Positions 1 to 6,544 of a DNA stretch of 64,000 nucleotides are shown piece by piece. The notes under the pieces were generated by a model. It saw only the letters and a list, made by a program, of their open reading frames with translations. It ran no database searches and was not told the DNA's origin. The stretch is from assembly GCF_000472865.1 (NCBI RefSeq), contig NZ_AXAP01000001.1, positions 305,461 to 369,460 on the forward strand, given 5' to 3'. The stretch comes from Bradyrhizobium elkanii WSM2783. GTDB taxonomy: Bacteria; Pseudomonadota; Alphaproteobacteria; Rhizobiales; Xanthobacteraceae. The stretch's first letter is position 1; every line of letters begins with the position of its first letter. Made by a program: the position numbers and the translations under genes.

Positions 1-1
1 T

Positions 2-199
2 TCAGGCGCCTTCTCACATCAGTTGAGCGGCTCAAGTAGAGTGCTGGCAGCGCAGCGTGCCGTCTTGCCTCGCTCCGCGCGCCGTACCCGCCGTTCAGGA
101 TTGGATAGGGCATTCGTTCAGGACGATGGAAGTCGATACTACATTACGAAACTTGGCCAAGAGGAAGTTGAAGAGAAAAATCTTAACAGTGTCACCTAA
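2..199 (+). CDS. Possible 3' end of a gene entering from the left edge
   Basis: A frame open from base 2 runs about 65 codons to a TAA at 197-199. Its last 30 codons read like ordinary protein (...DDGSRYYITKLGQEEVEEK...), while the first half is arginine-rich and less convincing. After the TAA the same frame stays open for 20 more codons of protein-like composition (QEAVALLEKVRDD...) to a TGA at 260-262. The TAA could therefore be a true stop, or a nonsense change in an older, longer gene. The start lies outside the window and the family is not recognised. The YYxITKxGxEEVE stretch vaguely resembles the wing of winged-helix regulators, but that is only an impression. Confidence 0.3.
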   Translation, partial: SGAFSHQLSGSSRVLAAQRAVLPRSARRTRRSGLDRAFVQDDGSRYYITKLGQEEVEEKNLNSVT

Positions 200-333
200 C
201 AGGAAGCAGTCGCGCTCCTTGAGAAAGTTCGAGATGACAGGACGTATAAACTCGCCCTCTGATGCGTAGGCTAGATGAAAGCAAGTCCTTTCAATTGAAC
301 GATCGCAGCTTTGACATCTAACAGGCAATTCTC

Positions 334-1083
334 ATGGAATATCACATAGACAATCGGGTCGTGCTCAGTACCGAGCGGGAGCATAAGAGTTTGTACTCTT
401 GGTCGATCAAAGAATTCGATGAGAACGGAAAACAGATTGGCGGAGATCAGATTCCGTGGGAATGGGGGCTGAACTTTGAAGTGGTTGAATTAACTTCCAC
501 CTACGGAGTTGAGATCAAGGCAGGTGGGGACATGCTGGACGAGGAGAATTCTCGAAATCAAACAGTTGAGATCGCAGAAGCTCTGCATGGAAAGCTGCGT
601 CCTTCGATGGAGATGAGAAAGGCTGGTCTATATTCGTTGTTCGGCACTCAGCGTCGGATAGAGCATTTTGGCTTATTCATTTACAAAGCGGCGGGTGATG
701 TACGGGAGTCCTGTCGTCTCTGGGGAAGTCCGAGCTACACATCTGACTGGGACTTTCAGGATGTAACTCAACCTGACTCGGTTCAAATATACATTTACCT
801 ATCGCCGGAAAAATTCGACCAGGTCATGACTCTCGTGAAGCTCCCAGTGGCGACGAGTGGAGCTGTCCGTTTGAAAGGGGTCTCTGGATTTTATTCAGAA
901 TGGTCGCCGTCTATCAGGACCGACCGCATCAAAATATTGGCCAATTCGAAGGACCAGGGATTACAAAATCCCGAACAGTTGGCTTTTGATCCGCCAGCAT
1001 TAGGATATGTGCAAGAATTCCAAATTTCCTTCAGGCAAGACCTCCCTTTAACTGTCAACAGGGCGGCTCCTCCTCCGTTGTGA
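334..1083 (+). CDS. Hypothetical protein, 249 aa
   Basis: The ATG-started 249-residue frame has even, non-repetitive amino-acid composition. It has no signal peptide, no membrane segment and no catalytic motif I can name. The middle is rich in aromatic and charged residues (LWGSPSYTSDWDF, VQIYIYLSPEKFD) and alternates like a beta-rich soluble cytoplasmic protein. The local GC content is lower than in the rest of the window, with several A/T-ending codons, which suggests a horizontally acquired or weakly expressed accessory gene. It is followed at once by a degenerate RES-like frame (1082-1438) on the same strand, so the two may once have been expressed together. Function is unknown. Confidence 0.6.
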   Translation: MEYHIDNRVVLSTEREHKSLYSWSIKEFDENGKQIGGDQIPWEWGLNFEVVELTSTYGVEIKAGGDMLDEENSRNQTVEIAEALHGKLRPSMEMRKAGLYSLFGTQRRIEHFGLFIYKAAGDVRESCRLWGSPSYTSDWDFQDVTQPDSVQIYIYLSPEKFDQVMTLVKLPVATSGAVRLKGVSGFYSEWSPSIRTDRIKILANSKDQGLQNPEQLAFDPPALGYVQEFQISFRQDLPLTVNRAAPPPL

Positions 1084-1438
1084 TAACCCCAGCGAGAACG
1101 GAGAACGCGCGTTCTTCACGAGCGCTCATCGTTGCATCGCGCTTAAGGATCAGGGGGTACCGGGAGACGCCGCGCTCTTGCTGCTTCAAGCGCTTGCCCA
1201 GTTGGCGCTCTTGTCGGCCCCGCACTCGAGGGAAGGATGGGTCCGACGCGAATATATCTTCTCCCGGTTCGTTGCAGACTGCGCCCCAGCCGCCGGATTC
1301 GACGCCATTCGTTACGGATCAACTAAGCGACCGAGCGGCGGCAATTGGGTGATCCTTGCCCCCGCTGACGATCTCAAATCAATTGCGTCTTTGCAAAGCT
1401 GGTCGGCAATGGTGGTCCCCGATTCATCGCCACGATGA
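1082..1438 (+). pseudogene. Possible C-terminal remnant of a RES-domain protein
   Basis: The frame read from the GAT at 1082 to the TGA at about 1438 is open but has no credible start or ribosome site. It begins within the stop region of the preceding gene. The translated C-terminal part (RREYIFSRFVADC then AAGFDAIRYGSTKRPSGGNW) resembles the end of RES-domain proteins, where a 'GxDGIxYxS....GGxNxVLF' segment is conserved. RES domains are known as NAD+-degrading toxins of Xre-RES toxin-antitoxin pairs. The catalytic N-terminal part is absent, so this would be a dead fragment. The assignment rests on pattern memory only. It could instead be an unrelated small protein. Confidence 0.28.
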
Positions 1439-1463
1439 TGACTGTGGCACGCGAAAAACAGAA

Positions 1464-1730
1464 TCACTTCATCCCCTCCAACAGCTTCCGCGCCTCCTCC
1501 AACAACTCCCGAACCTGCCTTCGCTCGGCGATCGCATCCCTGGTGAACAGGCCGTGCTTGCGCGCGTTCTGGTTTGCCCTTGGCGCGCCGGATCCCTGTG
1601 CGCCGCCGTGCACGCGGCAGCGCTTCTTGCCGTGTACCGCCCGCGAGCGGCACGCGCCGCCGCAACGGGTTTTGGCGCCACAACGTGGGCTCGCCAGCAT
1701 CGGGGCGGTATTTCTGATGTGATTGCTCAT
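1464..1730 (-). CDS. Small HGG-motif protein, copy A (88 aa)
   Basis: The 88-residue protein has the pattern PRCGAKTRxGxxCRxxAxxGKxRCxxHGG, then GAPRANQNARKHGLFT, then a charged C-terminal helix (RRQVRELLEEARKLLE). Proteins with this 'C-x-C...C-x-x-HGG...GAPxGNxNAxKHG' arrangement are common in alphaproteobacterial genomes and near prophages; their function is not established. Three cysteines and the histidine of HGG (about residues 17-41) could bind a zinc ion, which is inference. Start ATG at 1730. A closely similar second copy lies at 3859-4095 on the same strand. Copy A is the better preserved because it keeps a plausible start codon (MSNHIRNT). Confidence 0.6.
   Translation of the reverse strand: MSNHIRNTAPMLASPRCGAKTRCGGACRSRAVHGKKRCRVHGGAQGSGAPRANQNARKHGLFTRDAIAERRQVRELLEEARKLLEGMK
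1465..1723 (-). repeat. Direct repeat copy A (259 bp), pairs with 3860-4118
   Basis: Bases 1465-1723 align without gaps to 3860-4118. By eye I count about 24 mismatches in 259 positions, roughly 91% identity, including one perfectly matching run of more than 50 bases. Both copies encode the small HGG-motif protein on the minus strand. Similarity stops sharply a few codons upstream of the internal Met (after the CAC-ATC codons of both copies), so the duplication included little or no promoter. Confidence 0.8.
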
Positions 1731-1846
1731 GCCTGTGCGTCTCGCTTGGCATCAGCGGAAGTTTGTCCTCGCTTGGAGCCGAGGGCCTTCGACGCCTTCC
1801 GCGCCGCGGATGCCGGCCGATGCATCACCTGCTCTCGTCGCTTGCG

Positions 1847-2416
1847 TCATAACACCCCCGCGATTAGCCCGAGCTTCAGCGCCTCGTTCGCCTCGACGTA
1901 CCAGTTCGATGGGGCGCGCCGGATGACTTCCTCAAACGTCACGCTCGAACCGCTGATGAGGTTCTGAAACCCCTCGTTCTGGATATCGATCGAGCACTGA
2001 ATTTCGTTGATGATCGCCTGCACGTTGGCAAGGCACACGGTGAGCGGCCCGTCGATATTCAGGGTCCGCGTCAGTTTGCGCTCGTGGATCATGAGGCGGG
2101 AGCCGCGGGTCAGATAGCGATTCTCGCGGGCGAAGAAACTCATAAAGGTCGTCCCGGCTGAGTAGATCGCAGCCTTGCCGAGGAATACCAAACGCCGCGC
2201 CGGCTCCATCTCGCTCGCATAGCGGATGTCCTCGCCCATCATGCGCGCTACCTCCGGATCGCCGCCAAGGGTCGAAAGTTCGATCACGACGAGATGCTGG
2301 CCTGCCGCATTGTCGAATTGCTGGCGGAAGCTGACATACATGCTGTAGTCGATCACCCCTGAGAGAGCGACGGCGGGATTCTGGAAGGCGGATGCCGGAA
2401 GGATATCGGCGGACAT
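1847..2416 (-). CDS. Stand-alone ClpP/S14-like serine protease
   Basis: A 189-residue protein with a crotonase-like ClpP fold. Visible marks are the oxyanion-loop region STLGGDP (48-54), the nucleophile-like Ser86 in IYSAGTTF, His111 in LMIHERK, and a C-terminal NEALKLGLIAGV segment matching the 'eEAxxyGLID' end of ClpP. The acidic triad member normally just before that segment is not evident: Asn171 or Ser170 occupies the place, so activity is uncertain. The start was chosen at 2416 because GAGGTG lies just upstream; the frame stays open further upstream, but that part is not protein-like. It is not paired with clpX or tig, unlike housekeeping clpP, so it is probably an accessory paralogue. 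A SppA or NfeD-like peptidase is less likely. Confidence 0.65.
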   Translation of the reverse strand: MSADILPASAFQNPAVALSGVIDYSMYVSFRQQFDNAAGQHLVVIELSTLGGDPEVARMMGEDIRYASEMEPARRLVFLGKAAIYSAGTTFMSFFARENRYLTRGSRLMIHERKLTRTLNIDGPLTVCLANVQAIINEIQCSIDIQNEGFQNLISGSSVTFEEVIRRAPSNWYVEANEALKLGLIAGVL

Positions 2417-2679
2417 CCTGATCACCTCAATATCGAGCGATGAAGAAAACCAGCAGAAGATCGCGGGGGCAGCACCCTGCAACGCGATCTGAGCCTCAAG
2501 GTTCCGTTGAAAGCCGGGAATCGATAACCCAGCCTTCTCATTCCAGTTCGAACAGGCGCCGCCGCTGTGGCTGCACGAAAAAATCAAGGCGCAATAAAAA
2601 GCTCCGCTATCCGAACGCTATAACGGGGCCGGTCTCAGGGGGCGAGGCCTTGGCGCCCTCGCCTCATTCGCCGCAAAAC

Positions 2680-2705
2680 AAAAGGCCGGCAGATGCCGAC
2701 CTTTT
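2680..2705 (-). terminator. Intrinsic terminator of the outer-membrane protein gene
   Basis: An 11-bp stem (AAAAGGTCGGC / GCCGGCCTTTT on the minus strand, one G-T type imperfection) with a four-base loop sits 22 bases downstream of the stop of the gene at 2727-3386. T-rich sequence continues downstream on the minus strand. The A-rich 5' side means it could also work on the plus strand. Confidence 0.7.
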
Positions 2706-2726
2706 GCCTTCGAGCTGTCGCTCGGG

Positions 2727-3386
2727 TTAGTACGTCACGAGGCCGGGGCCGCCCAAATTGAAGCGGTAGTTCAGGCCCGCCTTGACGGTGTGTTCGTCGT
2801 TGCGGAAGCTGCCGACCGGCAACCCCGCCAAGAACACATCGACGTTGCCGAAGTCATAGTACTGGTATTCGAGCTTGGCCGACCAGTTCTGGGCGAACAT
2901 GTATTCGAGGCCGGCACCGACGGTGTAGCCGTTGCGATCATTGTCGCCGTTGAAGCCATTGGTGAAGCGCGTGTCAGCCCAAGCGTAACCGCCTTTGACG
3001 TACAGCAAAGCCGGTCCCCAGGTATAGCCTAGACGGCCGGTCACCGAGCCGAGGCCACGATTGGCGAAGCTGCTGTTGGTGTCGAGAAAACTATAGTTGG
3101 CTTCGAGGCCGAATACCCAGTTCGGCGAGAACTGATAGTCAAAGCCAACCTGTCCACCACCCATGAACGTGCCGTCGTCGTTGTTCCCGAAGCTCGGATC
3201 GAGGACGTTGCTGTCACCACCGAAGGCTCCACCAATGTGACCACCGATATAGAATCCGGTCCAGTTGTAGACCGGAGCGACCGCGGGGGGCGGGGCCTTC
3301 GTGTAGGGACGGGCAGCAAGATCAGCGGCCGAAGCAGTACCCGCCAACATAAGCAGTGCGGCGGAAGTCAAAAGAGCGCGTTTCAT
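2727..3386 (-). CDS. Outer-membrane beta-barrel protein (Omp25/RopB-like)
   Basis: A 219-residue protein with a clear signal peptide (MKRALLTSAALLMLAGTASA, cleavage before ADLAARP), followed by an eight-strand-type barrel. Repeating aromatic/glycine strands include WTGFYIGGHIGGAFGG, GGGQVGFDYQFSPNWVFGLE, GRLGYTWGPALLYVKGGYAW, VGAGLEYMF and HTVKAGLNYRF at the C-terminus. The 'ADLxxRPYxKAPPxxxxxYNWTGFYIGG' beginning is typical of the abundant small porin-like proteins of Bradyrhizobium and relatives. The start is at 3386 because a GGAGAA site precedes it; six upstream codons are open but lack one. Role: structural outer-membrane protein, possibly a minor diffusion channel. It is transcribed alone, with its own terminator at 2680-2705. 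Confidence 0.88.
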   Translation of the reverse strand: MKRALLTSAALLMLAGTASAADLAARPYTKAPPPAVAPVYNWTGFYIGGHIGGAFGGDSNVLDPSFGNNDDGTFMGGGQVGFDYQFSPNWVFGLEANYSFLDTNSSFANRGLGSVTGRLGYTWGPALLYVKGGYAWADTRFTNGFNGDNDRNGYTVGAGLEYMFAQNWSAKLEYQYYDFGNVDVFLAGLPVGSFRNDEHTVKAGLNYRFNLGGPGLVTY

Positions 3387-3858
3387 ACGTTTCTCCACTA
3401 GCAAGCTCTAACTTGCACGGGCTAACGCGCCCAACGCATTTTCGACAATCGGAACCACCCGACTTTTGACAAATCACCTGAAGTGTGGCGCTGTTGCATC
3501 ATACCTGACAGAGGAAGCCGAGAAGCTCGTTGTACGCTTAAACGCGCTCGGACGATCGGACTATCCGCTGAATGGCGCCTGAAGCGGGCCCACACTGAGG
3601 TTAAGATCTGACGCACCCGCGCTTCAGGCGCGTGAAGGAACTGTTCTCGTGATTCAGTTCCGCCAGGTGCGATTAGCTGCAGCCGGGTATGCGAGGACCA
3701 TCCGGACAGGCCGTGGCTGGGAGATCGCGCGTGCGATTGCGGCGGAGCCGGTGCGCCCTACCGCTTCCAATCCCAATGACGAAGAGACCCTACCGATATG
3801 TCGGCAGGGTTCAAAGCGGATCCAGTGGAAGGCGCGATGATGAATCGTCGCCTGCAAG
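3387..3858. other. Gap without a recognised gene
   Basis: About 470 bases. The part next to 3386 must hold the promoter of the outer-membrane protein gene. Several short frames exist on both strands, but none has both a ribosome site and protein-like composition. A small imperfect inverted segment around GCGCTTCAGGCGCGTGAAG (3618-3636) has no obvious role. Confidence 0.5.
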
Positions 3859-4095
3859 TCACTTCATCTCCTCCAGCAGCTTCCGCGCCTCACCCAACAA
3901 CGCCCGTATCTGCCTTCGCTCGGCGATCGCATCCCTGGTGAACAGGCCGTGCTTGCGCGCGTTTTGGTTTGCCCTTGGCGCGCCGGATCGGTGGGCGCCG
4001 CCGTGCATGCGGCAGCGTTTTTTGCCGTGCACCGCCGGCGAGCGGCACACGCCACTGCTGCGGGTCTTGGCGCCACAACGCGGGCTCGCCAGCAT
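3859..4095 (-). CDS. Small HGG-motif protein, copy B (start uncertain)
   Basis: Second copy of the protein at 1464-1730, sharing CGAKTRSSGVCR, GKKRCRMHGG and GAPRANQNARKHGLFT. Reading from the internal Met (MLASPRCG, 4095) gives 78 residues. The equivalent of copy A's start codon is disrupted: after the shared HIRNT codons the sequence diverges into a frame that runs on to 4239 without a good ribosome site. The copy may therefore use the internal Met, a longer N-terminus, or be decaying. Function is unknown, with the same possible zinc-binding Cys/His set as copy A. Confidence 0.45.
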   Translation of the reverse strand: MLASPRCGAKTRSSGVCRSPAVHGKKRCRMHGGAHRSGAPRANQNARKHGLFTRDAIAERRQIRALLGEARKLLEEMK

Positions 4096-4118
4096 CGGGC
4101 CGGTATTTCTGATGTGAT
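3860..4118 (-). repeat. Direct repeat copy B (259 bp), pairs with 1465-1723
   Basis: Gapless partner of 1465-1723 at about 91% identity by eye, in the same orientation and about 2.4 kb away. The pair brackets the ClpP-like and outer-membrane protein genes. Recombination between the copies would delete both. Confidence 0.8.
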
Positions 4119-4610
4119 CGCAGAAACGATCATTGCTTGAAGCCCGAGAGGGGCCAACAGAAGACTCATCCACCGCAGTAAGCGTTATTGTTGCCGCCCT
4201 GACACGTCGGGGCCGGAATTGGCCGCGGCACGGCAACAAGCAAACATCACGAAAAAACGAGGAGTGAGACAGCTCATAGACGTGCCTCGCTTTACACAGT
4301 AATCGAGGGCAGTCAGATGACCAGTGCGCCAGGGATCGATTTCGTCACGACGTCCTGTCGCGCGGCAATCCGCTTTCTACGGACTACAGGCGATTGACTC
4401 GGTAACGCGCGTTTCAAGCTGAGTTGAGCTTCGGAAGCGGAATTTAAACGGAACAGGCCGATCTCTCCCTAGGTCAAGGCCGAAGGCATCCGCATCGGAT
4501 GCTGCAAGCCGGTCGCTCGCGTTTGGACCTCACGCTCGCCTCACGAAGCGTGACCGCATTGTCTTGTCCGCGCGCGGATCTGCGACCGGTCGATACAGGA
4601 GAAAACGACA
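4119..4610. other. Gap upstream of the small secreted protein gene
   Basis: About 490 bases. I see no convincing coding frame. The 3' end must contain the promoter and leader of the gene at 4611, with an AGGAG site 10 bases before its ATG. No clear sigma-70 or ECF box stands out. Confidence 0.45.
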
Positions 4611-4994
4611 ATGATTTCATTCAAAGCTATTGCAACGGCCGTGCTGCTGTCCGCGACCGCAGCGACGCCGGCATTCGCGCAAGACCGCGCCCTGTATATC
4701 AAAAATCTACGCGACTCCGGGTATAATCCGAGGAGCGACTACAATCCCAACGGGACCATAAGGGCCGCCATCCAGGAGCCGGGCGCGTTCGCGTTCAATT
4801 ATCCCAATCTGGACGTTCTAAATGGAGGTAGGCCAACGCCTGCTGCCAGCTTGTCTCCCGACTGGCCCGTGTTGAAGGGCGCGTGTGCGTCGGCCGGCGG
4901 CGGCGTCTCTTACTGCGGCGGCCGCTACGGCTCTTATGATTTTGCGCCCGGCGCATTCCTGCATCATCATGGCCGCCGCCATCACCGGCCGTGA
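4611..4994 (+). CDS. Small secreted hypothetical protein (127 aa)
   Basis: The 127-residue protein begins with a signal peptide (MISFKAIATAVLLSATAATPAFA, cut before QDR). The mature part contains LYIKNLRDSGYNPRSDYN, two cysteines flanking a glycine run (GACASAGGGVSYCGG) that could form a disulphide, and a histidine-rich tail (LHHHGRRHHRP). An AGGAG ribosome site precedes the ATG. No family is recognised. It looks like one of the many short periplasmic or extracellular proteins of Bradyrhizobium-type genomes. The terminal His cluster could bind metal, which is inference. Confidence 0.7.
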   Translation: MISFKAIATAVLLSATAATPAFAQDRALYIKNLRDSGYNPRSDYNPNGTIRAAIQEPGAFAFNYPNLDVLNGGRPTPAASLSPDWPVLKGACASAGGGVSYCGGRYGSYDFAPGAFLHHHGRRHHRP

Positions 4995-5156
4995 CTCGGC
5001 GCGGTACAGCGCCATGCGCGGCCCCAAGGCTGACCGATAAAGCCTTTTTTCGACGGGCATCCGCTCCTCGAAAACAAACCCATGAGCCGACGCCTACTCG
5101 GCGCGCTGCCCGCTACGCGTCGAGCAACGCTTCGTTTCCCGTTAGGGCGACCGTCC

Positions 5157-5759
5157 CTACGCGGCGGTATGGATCGTTCCGCGACGAGCGTCCCTTACCG
5201 TCAGCCAGATCGCCGAAATTAGGAAGTAGAAGGCGCCAAAGGCAGCGTAGGGTGCGATGTCGGCGATGCTCGGCACCTTCGCGCCGCCCGCTGCGTGAAT
5301 GAAGAACACTCCAGCCAGGGCGGATTGCGCGCCGCTCAGAATCATCGCCCATTGTGCTCCATAGGATTTCCAGCGGCGGACGCCCGTCGCGAGTTGGAAT
5401 GCGCCGGACAGAACGGCCCACACACCGAAGACGGCCAGAACGGCGTTCATGCTTTGCGTAAGCGCGGCGGCGACACCGAACATCGTGAGTGTACTGACCA
5501 CGAGATTGAGCGTCTGGCTCGGGTTGCCGACGAGGCCGCCGTTGCTCGCCGCATCCACATAGTTCGCAGCCGCGTCCCAAGCCGGGTAGACAATCAACAT
5601 GACCGCAGCGACTTGCGGAACGTGGCGTCCAAGGGTGAAGGCGAGAGCTACCCAGATCAGCGAAAAGGCCGCGCGAACATAGTAATATCCCTTCAACCAA
5701 CCGGACGCCGAGACGGTCGGAACTTGCGATCGTTGACTTTGCATGTTTGATAACTCCAT
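5157..5759 (-). CDS. DUF308-like polytopic membrane protein
   Basis: A 200-residue protein with about six hydrophobic segments (VRAAFSLIWVALAFTLG, VAAVMLIVYPAWDAAANYV, LNLVVSTLTMFGVAAAL, AVLAVFGVWAVLSGAFQLATGV, WAMILSGAQSALAGVFFI, YAAFGAFYFLISAIWL). The 'GxWAVLSGAFQLxTGVRRWK' hairpin resembles DUF308/HdeD-type membrane proteins. The start at 5759 is supported by AGGAAGG upstream. It is divergent from the TetR gene at 5857, and its -10 region lies inside palindrome 5767-5784, so the TetR protein probably represses it. The physiological role is unknown; an acid- or drug-stress membrane function is only a guess. Confidence 0.72.
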   Translation of the reverse strand: MELSNMQSQRSQVPTVSASGWLKGYYYVRAAFSLIWVALAFTLGRHVPQVAAVMLIVYPAWDAAANYVDAASNGGLVGNPSQTLNLVVSTLTMFGVAAALTQSMNAVLAVFGVWAVLSGAFQLATGVRRWKSYGAQWAMILSGAQSALAGVFFIHAAGGAKVPSIADIAPYAAFGAFYFLISAIWLTVRDARRGTIHTAA

Positions 5760-5766
5760 TATTTGC

Positions 5767-5784
5767 CTTCCTACTAGTAGGTAG
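5767..5784. promoter_or_regulatory. Probable TetR operator 1, over the 5157-5759 promoter
   Basis: The 18-bp palindrome CTTCCTACTAGTAGGTAG has one imperfect base pair and a perfect CCTACTAGTAGG core minus its outer pair. On the minus strand, TTGACA (5801-5796) and TACTAG (5779-5774) are 16 bases apart, so the operator covers the -10 element. It matches the second site at 5837-5854 in 15 of 18 positions. Confidence 0.72.
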
Positions 5785-5828
5785 AATAGCGGCGGTGTCA
5801 ATAGCCGCAAACCAACCGCTTTCGGCGA

Positions 5829-5857
5829 TTGACACTCTACCAACTAGAAGGTAGCTA
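5829..5857 (+). promoter_or_regulatory. TetR gene promoter with operator 2 in the spacer
   Basis: TTGACA (5829-5834) is followed after 17 bases by TAGCTA (5852-5857). The palindrome CTACCAACTAGAAGGTAG (5837-5854) fills the spacer. The predicted transcription start falls about 5864, almost on the second in-frame ATG (5866), so the transcript may be nearly leaderless. Autoregulation by the divergent TetR product is the simplest reading. Confidence 0.65.
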
Positions 5858-6450
5858 TGCCAAGCATGAGTAACCTATCCACCACCGCAGACGACATCCT
5901 TGCTTGCGCGCGGACCCTGATCATAGCCGGGGGCTACAACGGCTTCAGCTACGCCGACATTGCGGAGGTTGTCGGCATTCGCAAGCCAAGCATTCATCAT
6001 CATTTCCCGACCAAAGCGGATTTGGTGCGTACGCTGATCGCTCAATATCGGGAGGAGGCCGTCGCCGGTATCGCGCACCTGGAACGACAGACTTCCGATC
6101 CGCTCGAGCTGCTTCGGAGCTATACGGGTTATTGGGCGGCCTGCATCAGAGACGCCAGCGCGCCATTCTGTGTGTGCGCACTCTTGGCGAGCGAGCTTCC
6201 CGTTCTCCCGGCGGAAGTGGCCCTCGAAGTAAGAGCCCATTTCCGGGCGCTCTCAGCTTGGCTGACCTCGGTCCTCGCGCGTGGCCAGCGAGAGGGAAGA
6301 TTTGCGCTGACTGATGCTCCCCGAATTGAAGCGGAGGCCTTCATGGCGACCGTTCACGGAGCAATGCTGTCGGCGCGTGCCTATGACGATCCCAAGATAT
6401 TCGGCGATGTCACCGATCGGCTGATCGATCGACTTTGTAACAGACAGTGA
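5857..6450 (+). CDS. TetR/AcrR-family transcriptional regulator
   Basis: A 197-residue one-component repressor. The N-terminal DNA-binding domain (about 8-55) shows ILACARTLIIAGGYNGFSYA followed by DIAEVVGIRKPSIHHHFPTK, the standard TetR helix-turn-helix ending in 'YxHFxxKxxL'. The rest is the helical ligand and dimer domain, with CVCALLASELPVLP and a C-terminal helix pair. Ligand unknown. It is divergent from a membrane protein gene, with two similar palindromes between them, so self- and neighbour-repression is likely. Start: ATG 5857 lies inside the predicted -10 box, so ATG 5866 (MSNLS, 194 residues) may be the true one; no Shine-Dalgarno site is seen for either. Confidence 0.9.
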   Translation: MPSMSNLSTTADDILACARTLIIAGGYNGFSYADIAEVVGIRKPSIHHHFPTKADLVRTLIAQYREEAVAGIAHLERQTSDPLELLRSYTGYWAACIRDASAPFCVCALLASELPVLPAEVALEVRAHFRALSAWLTSVLARGQREGRFALTDAPRIEAEAFMATVHGAMLSARAYDDPKIFGDVTDRLIDRLCNRQ

Positions 6451-6544
6451 GAGCCGGTTTGAGCTCTCGCGACGAAGCGGCTGCTTAGCATTCACTAGGG
6501 CGCACTGCGTGGACCGGGGGTAAAGCCGCCCGATCGCGCACGCT

